Origin: Neurospora tetraspora
Lineage: Eukaryota; Ascomycota; Sordariomycetes; Sordariales; Sordariaceae
DNA length: 64,000 nt
Direction: 5' to 3'
NCBI RefSeq assembly: GCF_033439725.1
Contig: NW_026944385.1
Coordinates: forward strand, 372,001 to 436,000
Shown here: piece after piece, positions 1 to 10,432 of the stretch
Position numbering within the stretch: position 1 is the first letter of the stretch
Layout of the letters: each line of letters opens with the position of its first letter
Notes under the pieces: model-generated
The model's database searches: none
What the model saw: only the letters and a program-made list of their open reading frames with translations
What the model was told of the DNA's origin: nothing
Translations under genes and position numbers: made by a program

Positions 1-590
1 ATTCTCCACGATATACAGTGTTGATTCCTACACTTTGACTCGTTTCAAACATCTCGAAATAACGTCGTTGCATGGCCCAGCAAATCCGTGCAAGTCGCAT
101 GGCTGTGTGCTTTTCTGTGTGCTTTTCTTCCTTTAGGGTTAGGGGCAAAGGTTGGTGATACCTACAACAACATCCGAAATGGAAGGGGCTGCTGAGAGAG
201 ATGATGAATATCTGGATTGAAGGAGGAACGGGCACTTAGCAGTCTCTCTCAATCAATCCAGAGCCGGAGTTGTTCCATTTTTGTGCTTTTGTGCGAAAAT
301 TTCCGAACTTGATCCAGAACACCCATAGTCACCGTCATCATTGCCATCGCCATCTACATCGGCCAACCACTTCGTTCGTGAAGAATCAACTGATAAGATC
401 ACAGTTCCCAACAGAGCGCAAACCACTTCATCTTCTCTCAGTTCATCATCCTTCATTATCGCAAAACCATTCTGACGGTTCTATCTTAGCCCAGCCACCA
501 TCGCTCAGCATTCCCAACAAGGAAAGGCATCTCACACCACCACCACCAGCTGAACCAACCAAAATTCTGGATAAGGGGTAGCTGAACACC
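1..590. other. Upstream intergenic sequence
   Basis: I see no supportable gene here. Open frames are short and of ordinary composition. The stretch probably holds the promoter and 5' leader of the gene that begins near 591, and the sequence just before 591 gives a good fungal start context (AACACCATG). Confidence 0.4.
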
Positions 591-2679
591 ATGAAGGAGC
601 GCCACCAGCACCAAAGATGCATCGTCAACACTCCGCTGCGACCATACCACGCTAACTACAGGAGGATCTATAAGGTTCTGGCCCAAAAGCTTAACCAAAA
701 GCTTAGCTTGACACACTAACAACATGCTCGAGATGACAAGGCTCTGGCACCTCGCTTAGAGAATTTGGACCGGGAACCGGGGATGTCAAACCTCGGGAGG
801 AGGGAGGGGAGCTGAACATCAGGAAAGAAGAGGACGAGAGGTTTAAGTGGTAAGCAGTCGCTAATGTTCTCTTCCTCCCGATAGCACTCACCTCTTTAAC
901 CCGATGAAATTCTAAGCCTTGACATCGAAAGCAGCGAAATACCCTTCCGCAAACTCCTCAACTCCCTCGCCCAAGAGCTCCAGTCTGGCCTTCAAGGTGC
1001 AGCTGGTGACAACGGTGTAAATGGCTACGGCTTCGGCGGATATGGTGGGTTTGGAGGTTACGGCGGCGGCGGCGGAGGTGGAGGAGGAGGCAACCCTTTC
1101 TCCCCTCTCCATTTACTACCTCCTCAGCGTCCTCCATTCCCCAAACCAACGTCCCTTGTCCTCGCCAGCAAGCCCAGGCCGGGTTCCAAGACTGGATCGG
1201 CCTTCCTGATCCTCGCTACGCCAATTTCAACATCTGTCCGTCTTGCTACAACTCGGTCGTCCGTCCCACTCCCTATGTTCGATCTTTCGTGACCAAGGGA
1301 CCTCCTCCCAACCCCGCGGTACCGATACGATGCGACATGTCCCGGTTCTGGGTCAAGGTGGCCGGCATGGTGCTCTTGACGATGAACAATGACGGTCGGT
1401 TGGGGGTCGATTTTCTGGCGAGAGTCGCTGCTCTGGCCAGTCCCACACCAGGCCCGAATGGACAAGGAGGGCAAACAGCATGCCCCAATGCTGAACTCAG
1501 ATCTGAAGCGGAGCAGCTTGTTGTGGTTGATACTGCACGAGACCAACAAAGACGGACGTGGTACACTCTGTTTGAACCGCAGACCAGAGCGCAGTTGCTT
1601 CCTGGGTGGAACATCTGCGGCAGCTGTGCTGTCAACGTGATGACTTGCTGTCCTGCAGTCGCTGGCGGGTTCATGCCCATTCAGCCGCCTCCCGGCCAAG
1701 GAGGAGGCAGGATGACTTGTGCACTAGTGCCCTCTGAGCACTACGACGATCCGAGAACAATGGCGATACTGCAGCAGATTGCAAGGTGTGCGGTGACCTC
1801 GGGGTTCATGAGAAGACCGGACATGACTGCGTTGGTTGACTAGTTGAGGGCCAACTTGCCGCCTCCAAGGGGGCCGGGTGTTGGCACTTCTCAAGAAGTG
1901 CCGGGTGCGTTGGGGGGCGCTCCTCCTCCACCTAATGGCCTCTACCCTAGGAACTATCCGTCCACGACGCTTCGGTGCCATACCATGCAAGGATTGTTCG
2001 ACTTTACGGTGTGTGAGCAGTGTTACAAGGAGGTGATTGAGCCTGAAGTCCGTCAGGGTGTCGAGCTAGCAAGGAGATTGGATCAAGCCCCTGCGGTGGT
2101 GGGCGGTCCTGGGTTCACTTGTCAGCTGTACTCTGAACGGATGAGGAGGGTTTGGAAGGAGGCAGTGAGTATGGGAGAGCAAATGGGTTTGGAGCATTTG
2201 AGGGCCAAAGTGAGTCTTCTTCCGTCACTTCTCTTATCCCTGACCGCAGTTAGCTGACAAGACGTCTTGAACAGGTAACCGAGCGAAAAGCCAAAGAGCG
2301 AGAACTCCAGATGAAGACGGCCCAGCTCCAACAGCAAGCTGCTTCCCTGCGCATACAGGCTCAAACACAAGAACACCTGGCTATCAATGCCATGCGGGTC
2401 TCCTTGAGTGCGGCTAGCAACAACATTATGCTGGCTGGAATAGGTGCTGGTAAGAGGATTGATGCGAATCATATTTTGGTGCCTAGTGGTCAGGTAAGCT
2501 CTTTTTCGGCTTCCGTTTCTCGGTGTCTTGTGCCATGTGCTGAAGGGATGGAACTATAGGCCGACTTGAGCCAAACGACGCAGCTCAACAACCAGGCGGC
2601 TATGTTGAAGGTGCAGGCAGGTCAGGTGGAGGATCAGGCACGGATGGCGCAGGAGGAGTGGAGGAGGTTTTGGGAGTAA
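591..2679 (+). CDS. Hypothetical Cys-rich protein, multi-exon, with an in-frame TAG
   Basis: I do not recognise the family. The frame can be followed through exons of roughly 591-675, 741-849, 917-1077, 1128-2209, 2275-2493 and 2560-2679. Introns 850-916, 1078-1127, 2210-2274 and 2494-2559 have GT-AG ends, and each restores the frame. The product has a Gly/Tyr-rich stretch, then a domain with paired cysteines (PCPRQQ, NICPSCY, WNICGSCAVNV, CCP, FTVCEQCY), then a Gln/Arg-rich helical tail, so zinc binding is possible but not shown. TAG at 1841-1843 is in frame with coding sequence on both sides. It may be a nonsense change (CAG to TAG is RIP-type) or may lie in an in-phase 51-nt intron (1793-1843, GTGACC...CTAG). 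The 5' exons are the least certain part. Confidence 0.55.
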
Positions 2680-3017
2680 GAAGTGTTGGTGAATGAGAGG
2701 CCGTATTCAATCACCCTGTGCTTAAGTTTCCCAACGCCAACAGATTGACTGCAAAAAAGACAAAGGGCGAAAAGAGCATCTTCGGCGGATCTCGTCACCG
2801 TTAAATAGTTCGAAGATGGTTTCAGTTTCGGCGAACTTGAATCCATGTTTGCACTACCTAGAATTTAGAGAGTGCATTTGAGTTGAACATGATTCCTGCA
2901 GAAAGGGAAAAACAAATCGAATCCACGCCAGATAAAAAACAAAAGCACAAAAGCAAAGGGTCAATCAAGTTTGTGAAAAGGAACGAGTAGAAAAAAAGTC
3001 AAAAAGAAATTGATGGT
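2680..3017. other. 3' flank of the Cys-rich gene and tRNA trailer
   Basis: No gene is seen. It contains the presumed 3' UTR of the upstream gene and A-rich sequence. A T-rich stretch on the minus strand next to the tRNA 3' end would suit RNA polymerase III termination. Confidence 0.4.
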
Positions 3018-3110
3018 CTCTCCCGCCGGGAATTGAACCCGGGTCTCGAGCGAATCGAACTGATGTTCAAGCTTGACAAGCTCACATACTGACCACTATA
3101 CTACGGAAGA
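3018..3110 (-). tRNA. tRNA-Asp(GTC) with intron
   Basis: Read on the minus strand, the 7-bp acceptor stem (TCTTCCG with CGGGAGA, one G-T wobble) and the T arm GGTTCAATTCC are complete. The anticodon stem TGAGC pairs with GCTCG around a loop with anticodon GTC. The span is 93 nt against about 72 nt for the mature form, so an intron of about 21 nt lies just 3' of the anticodon, the usual position for nuclear tRNA introns. Confidence 0.93.
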
Positions 3111-3968
3111 TGTACAACTGTTAATCTGCTGTCGTAGTTGGTTGGTGGTTTGAGTTTGCTGGTGGCGTTATATCCCCCATTTCAAACGCATCCATCTCAA
3201 CAGACTACTTTTTCTTTCTTACACCCTTCGGCGGTGACGACAATTCGATCATTAGGAAGTTCTGACATAGGAAGTTAACTGCGGTATAAAGCTTGATTTT
3301 TTTTTGGAGCTCCACAATGCACACGATTCATGTCTTTACGGTTCTGTATCTCTGGTCTCTGCGCAAGTGAAGTTGCCCGACCACGCTCATCGACATCGTC
3401 TGGCAGTTTGGCTGGGTGGGCGACGAAGTTAGTGCGGTAGAGAGGACGTATTTCACGACTCGTGAATTCTTCCTCTTCTTTCTTCCTGGAACAACTTCTT
3501 TCAACATCAAGTCATTACCTTCATGGTCACCAACCACCCGGTTAATCCTGTTGCCTTTGGACTCGCTTCACTGTTTCGTCTTCCGTGACCTGAAAACCGA
3601 CCTTCTTAAACACTTCGTTTTTCCCACCTTGTTCTGTTCTCAGCATGCACAATGCACATAACTGGCCATGCCAGAAACACTGGGACTTTCAAAGTTGGAT
3701 CAGCGACGGATTTTCTTATTTCTTCAACAGGATCGGTCTCTTTGAGCTGGAAACGGTCATTACTTGTGTCATCATGGCAGGGATCCTGGGATACATGCGG
3801 GTAAGATCTCAACAAGTGATGGAGAGAAGTTGGAATTCTTCAAGCGCGGGTTTGAATGGAATAGGAGATATTCCTTTGAACGCAGTCATTACCTGTTATC
3901 TCTGGGTCAAAGTGGGTATGCAGCTTTGGCAAATTCGAATTCGTCTGTTGCCTCAAAACTGATTTCGC
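3111..3968. other. Intergenic stretch up to the transposon
   Basis: No convincing gene. Base composition is normal until the MULE target duplication at 3969, where AT content rises sharply. Short open frames here look like chance. Confidence 0.4.
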
Positions 3969-3977
3969 ATCGTTTAA

Positions 3978-4078
3978 CGAAAACGGTAGTTATAGAGTAC
4001 AGATTTGGTCTTCGTAGAGTGCAACCTACTTTTTTATACTAATTAAGCCCAGCCGCCCAGCCCAGCCGCCAGAAGCGC
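3978..4078. repeat. Left terminal inverted repeat of the MULE
   Basis: 101 bp, inverted match to 21435-21535. Five of the six mismatches are C-to-T or G-to-A changes in this copy, so this side was mutated more by RIP than the right side. It is followed inward by GC-rich GCC repeats. Confidence 0.93.
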
Positions 4079-4599
4079 GCCGTACCAGTATATTACTGCC
4101 TAACCGCCGCCGTCGTCGCGCGCCCTCTATTAATGATAAGTAGTCTTATATAATTGAATAAAGCTATTACAAAACTGTACTTTAATATTAAGTAACTGTT
4201 TATAGTGATTATTTATTATCTTTATTATTATTTGGTATAATATCTTCAACCTCGTAGTATTTATTAATATACTTCGCCCGCCCGCCCACTGTATATCGTG
4301 TATTCGCTTAAGTAAGTTAGACTTCTAACCTAACCAACTAAAATAACTAGCGTTAACGGGATTTAACTAAAATCGCTAGTAAAATACCTTTAAATCCAAT
4401 TCGAATAATTATTCCCGAATAAAGTATAATTCCCCTCGTCGAATTTCAATCGCTATTAATCCGCCGCCGTCGATACGAGAAATTAAAAATGTAATTACTA
4501 TAATCCCCTACCGAGCGCGCCGTCAAATAGCGGTCTCTAGTACTAAAGCTACTATTTATTATTAAGTTATTTAATAAGAAAAGCGAAGTATTCGAAACT

Positions 4600-6400
4600 C
4601 TTTTCGTATATTATTACTAGCGCGGCTTGATTATTATATAAATGGAGTTTATTATTAATAAAAAGAAGGACTGTACAACGCCTATACAATATAATTTCCG
4701 CTATAACCGTAGCGGCGTATATAAATTAACGGGTTAAAGTATTTATAATATTAGTTCGTAGGTAATTAATTGCCTATACTAAATAAAGGTTATATTATGT
4801 AAAAAGGAAGGGAGGAAGTAGTTCGGTAAAGAAATAAATATAAAATATAATTATTATTATAACGTTAAAAATTTGCCCGCCAACTTTAATTGTTGTCGTT
4901 AAGTACGTATTGGCTACGAAAAGTCTATTCTCACCGTAATCGAAAGGTTATTTAATATTGCTAAAATATTATTACGATAGATATTTTACTACTTTAGTAG
5001 CACCCTTAATAACTTCGATAGCGATAGCGAAGCTAATATCCGACAAATTAATAGTGATAATCTAATTGCTAATTTACGTAATTGAAAGTTTATTTTTATG
5101 GTATAAGAGGTTTTAAACCTTTAGAAATAATTTTATAAGAAGAAGTATAGTCCCTTTACTTCTATTAAAATATTTATCGATATATTAGAACGGTATAAAG
5201 ACGAATATAGCGTCTGTTATTTCGTTAATTATAATAAAGAAAGGATTCCTAATTAATAATACGTACGTCGCGTATTTTAGACCTTCAAGTAATATATAGA
5301 AATATAGACGAATTTTCTATATATTATATTAATTAATAATATATATAAAATAAATAATTATAATTATTAAAGTTTAATACTTTTTATACCCTTTTTATTA
5401 TTACCCTTATAAATCTATAAGAGTCTAAGTTAATTCCCTTTTTTTTTCTTTATAAATATAAATTAATTATTTTAACCTCCCCCTCTTAAATATAATTAAT
5501 ATTAATACCCTAAGTCATAATTTCAACTTTATGTTTAATTTATCGAATAGCGAAATATAAAAATATTTCGAATAGTATTTTAACTACCTTAAAAACCTCT
5601 AAGGGGATATACTAAGCCCCGCTATCTTTATTACCGACTTTTATAAAGGATTTAAAAAGGCGGCTATTATAATATACCCCGGCGTATAATACTAACTCTA
5701 TATATAGTATATTATAAAAAGCGTAAATTATTATATTAAAAGGAAATAAATTTAGCCGGGTCCGCTAAATCCGCGTAATAATAATAAATTAATTCCCAAC
5801 CTTACTTAATTAAATCTCCCGTCAACGTACAGGGATTTAAATAGTAATAGCTTTAATCTTCTATTATATAAAGGCCTTGAGTAGGAAGACGAGAAGGTTG
5901 CCAGTAACGTCGACGAAAACTTTAGTAAAAACGATTCGGATAAGGAAAATAATACCGCTATTATAAACTATTTAATAGAAGAGTAGGAGGAGGAAGTTCG
6001 TATAAGAATTATTGAAGGAAACGCCGTTAGAATAGACTGCCCGCGTATTATACTACTAATTCGCCCGCGTATTATATTAGAGTATAATTCTTACTAACAA
6101 TTCTATAAAGATATATATAAGGGTTTTTAAAATGCTTAAAAGCGGGTTATATACGCTAATAACGAAAGTTACTATAAAAGGGCATAGTAATTATTAATTA
6201 ATAGATTTCTATAGTAAATTCGTATATATTTAATATTTTCTTCTATTTCCCCCGTTTTTGTAATATATTATATACCTTTTTCGCTTATTAACTTTTATTA
6301 TAATATTTATCCTTTACTTAAAGAAGTATTATCGTTGGACTTAATATATATATTATATAATAATTATATGATTATAACAGATTTACGGGTCTATACTATA
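4600..6400 (+). pseudogene. RIP-degraded MULE transposase
   Basis: Frame 2 from 5522 reads as a MULE transposase core once TAG/TAA codons are taken as former TGG/CAG. It has a TDFYKGFKKA stretch (second acidic residue) at 5621-5670, followed by the region matching the QLCxWH signature at about 5690-5720, where Cys and His codons now read TAT and Trp reads TAG. Around 5161-5360, in another frame, the sequence resembles the LIDxTYKTN block holding the first catalytic Asp, now an Asn codon (AAT). Upstream (about 4600-4950) is compatible with a FAR1-like DNA-binding part. At least one indel separates the two frames. No functional product is possible. Assignment rests on motif reading only. Confidence 0.65.
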
Positions 6401-6499
6401 CTATGCCAGTATAGGAATATATATATGGGTAATATATACTATAAATATATGCCCTATATTTTTGGCTGAATTTATTCAATTTTATTCGATTAAATATTC

Positions 6500-7010
6500 G
6501 TGGTTGAAATTCTACCTTATAAAACCCTAACCCTCGTAGAGGATGCATGGGTGGCCTGTACGGGTGGCTTAGACCGCACTGGGCGGCCCAGAATAGAATT
6601 GTGGCATATACGGTACGAAAATGACCAGGGTAGACAAGGACCTTTGTTGACAAAGGAACCCTTTGTTCTTTCAACCTCGAAAACCTTTCGACTTCGGAAA
6701 TAGATTTCTTAGTCTATTTTTGACGTACGAGACCGAAGGAACTATTTCTGGATTCCTCGGAAGACAAGAAATTCAACAGTACAGTCGGATTGTTCACAGG
6801 TTAAACAGAGGGCTCAGAAAATCTATAAGAAGGAAGGTTCCTTCGAAAGAAAAGGGATTCTAGATAGTTAGACATCACTTAACGATATCTCTACCAATAT
6901 ACAACCTTTCTACATAAACCACATACCATTCTACTCTATTTTGAATGCTCTAGTCAACTCAATTAGTCGATTCTTCGTAACGCATTAACTCGTCGATCGA
7001 TCCCTTCAAC
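6500..7010. other. GC-balanced island in the MULE left arm
   Basis: About 500 bp of near-normal composition inside AT-rich RIP sequence. It contains a palindromic stretch near 6638-6662 and no long coding frame. I could not define ends, terminal repeats or a target duplication. It may be a short later insertion or a MULE non-coding part that escaped RIP. Confidence 0.4.
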
Positions 7011-7832
7011 AATTATATATTATAAATTAACGAATTTAATAATTACGTTATTTCGAAGCTTAGAAACTATAGTATTACAATAACCAACCGTATAGAATTT
7101 ACTTATAGAATTATCAAACGCTTCTTTAAGAATCTTTTCGTCTCTTTTAATTAATTATATAATTAAATCTATTCTATTTATACTATTTAAAAGGATTAGT
7201 TTATAATCGAATCGAAAAAGGTATGCTAAACCTTCTTATATAAATATAAGAGGGTTAAATTCTTTACTAAGCTACTATTACGAATTTTATCTTTCCCCTT
7301 CAAATTAATATAGTAATAATATTATTATGTATATAACGATTAGATTAAAGACCCAAGGTAAATACTATATACTTATTATACGAAACAATTCACAACGTAG
7401 TATAAATTACCCTATAAATACCTAATATTGGAATTATTATAACGAATGCTATAAAAGGGGTTAATTATTAGCGACGTCGATAAATATTAATAATTAATTT
7501 TAAATAGGAGCAATAGGTTAGACGAGGTTTAATAACGTAATTATAGTATTTAAAACCCGATTCCCTTACTTAATCGCTAATAATTAATTTTTATACCTAA
7601 CTCTAATTTAAAGGATTATTTACGTAGAGTACCGATACATAAGGTATTAAACCCGGAGGTTTATAAAACTAGCAAATTCAAAGTCGGTCGATTATATAAT
7701 TAGCCCGCTTAATAGCCCGCTACCCATATTGACCGTAATTAGTATAATAACCGCCGTATATTATTTTATAACGAAGAGCCCCGCTAATTAATATAGTAAA
7801 ATACTTAAAAAGGAAGGAGGAAAGGAAATATA
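7011..7832. other. RIP-mutated MULE sequence 5' of the Ty3 insertion
   Basis: Very AT-rich, no open frame. It ends with the ATATA target duplication (7828-7832) of the Ty3 element, so it is host sequence of that insertion, probably the centre of the MULE. Confidence 0.45.
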
Positions 7833-8202
7833 TATGACGGCGCTGGCGTACTGGGCCTGGGTGCCGTACACGAGGTGGCTGTCGGAATGAGGTACATGGA
7901 GGTTTCTGGGCATGATATAGACTAGGGGATACACTTCATTCAATTGGCTATACTAAGACTAAGTGTAGGGTGGATCCTAGCACGTATAGTATTTATCCTG
8001 TAGGTAAAGGGGATACAAGTGAAGGGATTGGCTATTAGCGACCCGTATATGGGTCCCGCTATCGCTTATATAATTAAAGTATTTATTCGGGTTTGTACGT
8101 ATATATTTAATTCTCTTCCTCTTTTTTCCTCCTTACTTAAAATCTTCTATTATAAATAAAATCTTAATTTTGCCTTCGACTTTCTTATATTATACATTTA
8201 TA
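7833..8202 (+). repeat. Left LTR of the chromovirus
   Basis: 370 bp. It begins TATGACGG (from a likely TGTGACGG) and ends TTATA, where the right LTR retains TTGCA. The first 250 bases are nearly unmutated and GC-rich; the last 100 bases are heavily RIP-mutated. Confidence 0.92.
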
Positions 8203-9675
8203 TTATTTTTAGCTCTCCTATCCCGACCCTAAGTAAGAGGAGGATATAGTTATTAAACCGAAGCCTAAAAATAAAAAGAAGGTTGTTATCAATAATAAGA
8301 TTACCTTTAAACGTAAGTTTATTAATTTTATTATTAAAGAAAATGTGCACGTTATAATCCGTTTTAACGAAGAATAGTATAATGCCTTCTATTTTAATAA
8401 AGAACGCTTCCGTAGTAAATTTACCCTCCTTTGTAAGAAGTCCCTATACTATATATATTATTAATTTAAATTACCCAACGAAGTTTTAACCGATACTATA
8501 ATTAAGAATATTAATAGCGAAGACCAGGAGATATCCTTTGACTTATTTACCGAGTATATTATTTAGATCGTAGAGGACCCTAAAAATTTCAACGTCCGCT
8601 TTATTCGGAAGGATATTACCTTCGATTTAAAGTAGAAGATAAAAGAATTCGCGGAGTTATTTATTCGCAATTCTATCCCCTACGTCCCCTTCTAATCTCT
8701 CTTGCCCTTATCGAATTTCCTTATTTCCGATTATTTAAATAAAGAAAAATTTACCGAATTATACAATAAGGACCCTTAGGTTATATTTTAGGAGATTATG
8801 TTATTATTAATTATAAGTATAATTTATACTAAATAAATATTTGAATTGTATTGCTTCGTTTCCTTCTTTAATATTAAATTAAAGACTATTTACAATTAGG
8901 TCCCTATTTTAACTGATAAATACAAGTAGGGATAATTTGCTTCTAAGCCCAGTTCTACTGACCCCACTATAGTCTAATACTTAAAGAACTCTTTTATCGA
9001 GAAAGACGATATTATTAAGGGTTTAAAAGATATTATTACTTACTTATCTATTAGTAAAAGAGTCTTTAAAAAGAATAAGAATAAAAATAAAGAAACGGTC
9101 GTTTTTAATATCGAACGCGACGTTAGTAAGGCCCTTATCCATTTATTTATTCGTTTTTCGACTCTTCTCCCCAATAATAATAACTGCAGTAATAAGTTTT
9201 ATAGCTGTTTAATTAAGTAAATTAATTCCCTTAAATATTATAATTAAAATAAAGTAGATAATATTCCTTTCGAAGTATAGTACGATTTAATTTAAAATAA
9301 GTTTGAAATTAATACTGATTATTATCCAACGGACTATAATAAATTCATTTAAATTAAAAATCGCTTAGTAGGCTACGCATATTATAATTTAATATTATAC
9401 TTTTATAATACTTACCCAAACTAGATCGTTATTTATTTAAATTTAATAATTTACTTATAGTATTAATATTACGATTCTAATTCAAAAGAGAACGTTCTTA
9501 TAAATTTTATTAAATTAAAAATAAAAGATAATAATAATTTCGACTTTTTTAAGAATAAATTTATTGGAATAGTTGGCGAGTCCTAACGTTTTAAGATTAA
9601 ATAGAAGTACGAACTGTTCCAACGCCTTCCGGGTAAATATAAGAAATAGATAGGCGTAAAATATTACAACCCTTC

Positions 9676-9945
9676 TGTAAGAGGACAAGTCCAACCCAGT
9701 TGGGCAACCGACTTGGGGGAAGACTTATCACTCGCGGGTAGACTTATAAGCAAGTCAAACCCTACTAAGCAAGTCAGACTTAGCCGGCAAGTCCAAGTCT
9801 TCGACTCTGATTTAAAGTAAGCTCAAGTTAGGCAAATTTAAACCTGTAAGTCGGACTCGGAGAATCCGCTCCTATATAATTAATTTTCTTCCTTTATTAT
9901 CAAAATCATAATCATCTTTCAGATCTACTAATTAAACTTACGTAA
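9676..9945. repeat. Possible solo LTR or unmutated island
   Basis: A GC-richer stretch with repeated AAGTC motifs and a TATA-like TATATAATTAAT, starting TGTAAG. The bases CCTTC before it and CTTTC near 9946 could be a target duplication differing by one RIP-type change. The 3' terminus does not show a clear CA, so the assignment is weak. Confidence 0.35.
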
Positions 9946-10212
9946 CCTTTCTATATTTTACATATAGTATACTAATAACAATTTGAAACCTATTACTAAT
10001 TTTATCCTTCGTTTAAATTTACGGACCGCCGACCCATATTTAGTGGCCTAGCCCCGTATTTACTTTACCTAATTATTACCTTTACATCGTTAACTAACCC
10101 TACCTTTAGTATATTAGATTTAATTAATTACGCTATCCAAAGGGACCTCCGCTATATATTCGACTTCATCGATACGAATCCGAATAGTAAATAGTATTAA
10201 ATTATATCGGAC

Positions 10213-10432
10213 TGTCATCGGGCTAGTGCCCGTGGCTGAAATGCCTGGCAATCTTGCCAGGCGAGTGCTCCACTCTCGCGGCAGGCAACATTGGCCTGTG
10301 CGTGCGCACGTCTCTTCTTTAGGACAGCCGGCCAGACTGCCCAGAGGGCGTCCCTTTCTTCCCTTCTCTCTTCATAGAACCTTATCGATTCTTTTGGCCA
10401 GCATCTGTGTCAACTATGCTGTACCCCTTACA
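10213..10432 (+). repeat. Solo LTR, little RIP, target duplication CGGAC
   Basis: 220 bp from TGTCATCGGGCTAG to CCCCTTACA with TG...CA ends. It is flanked by perfect 5-bp repeats CGGAC (10208-10212 and 10433-10437). It shares its first bases with the LTR family at 18314, 20289, 62290 and 63545. It is GC-normal inside strongly AT-rich sequence. Confidence 0.9.

Noticed and set aside
1786-1843. 58-nt intron with donor GTGTGC covering the TAG
   Set aside because: It shifts the frame straight into TGA; only the 51-nt model keeps phase.
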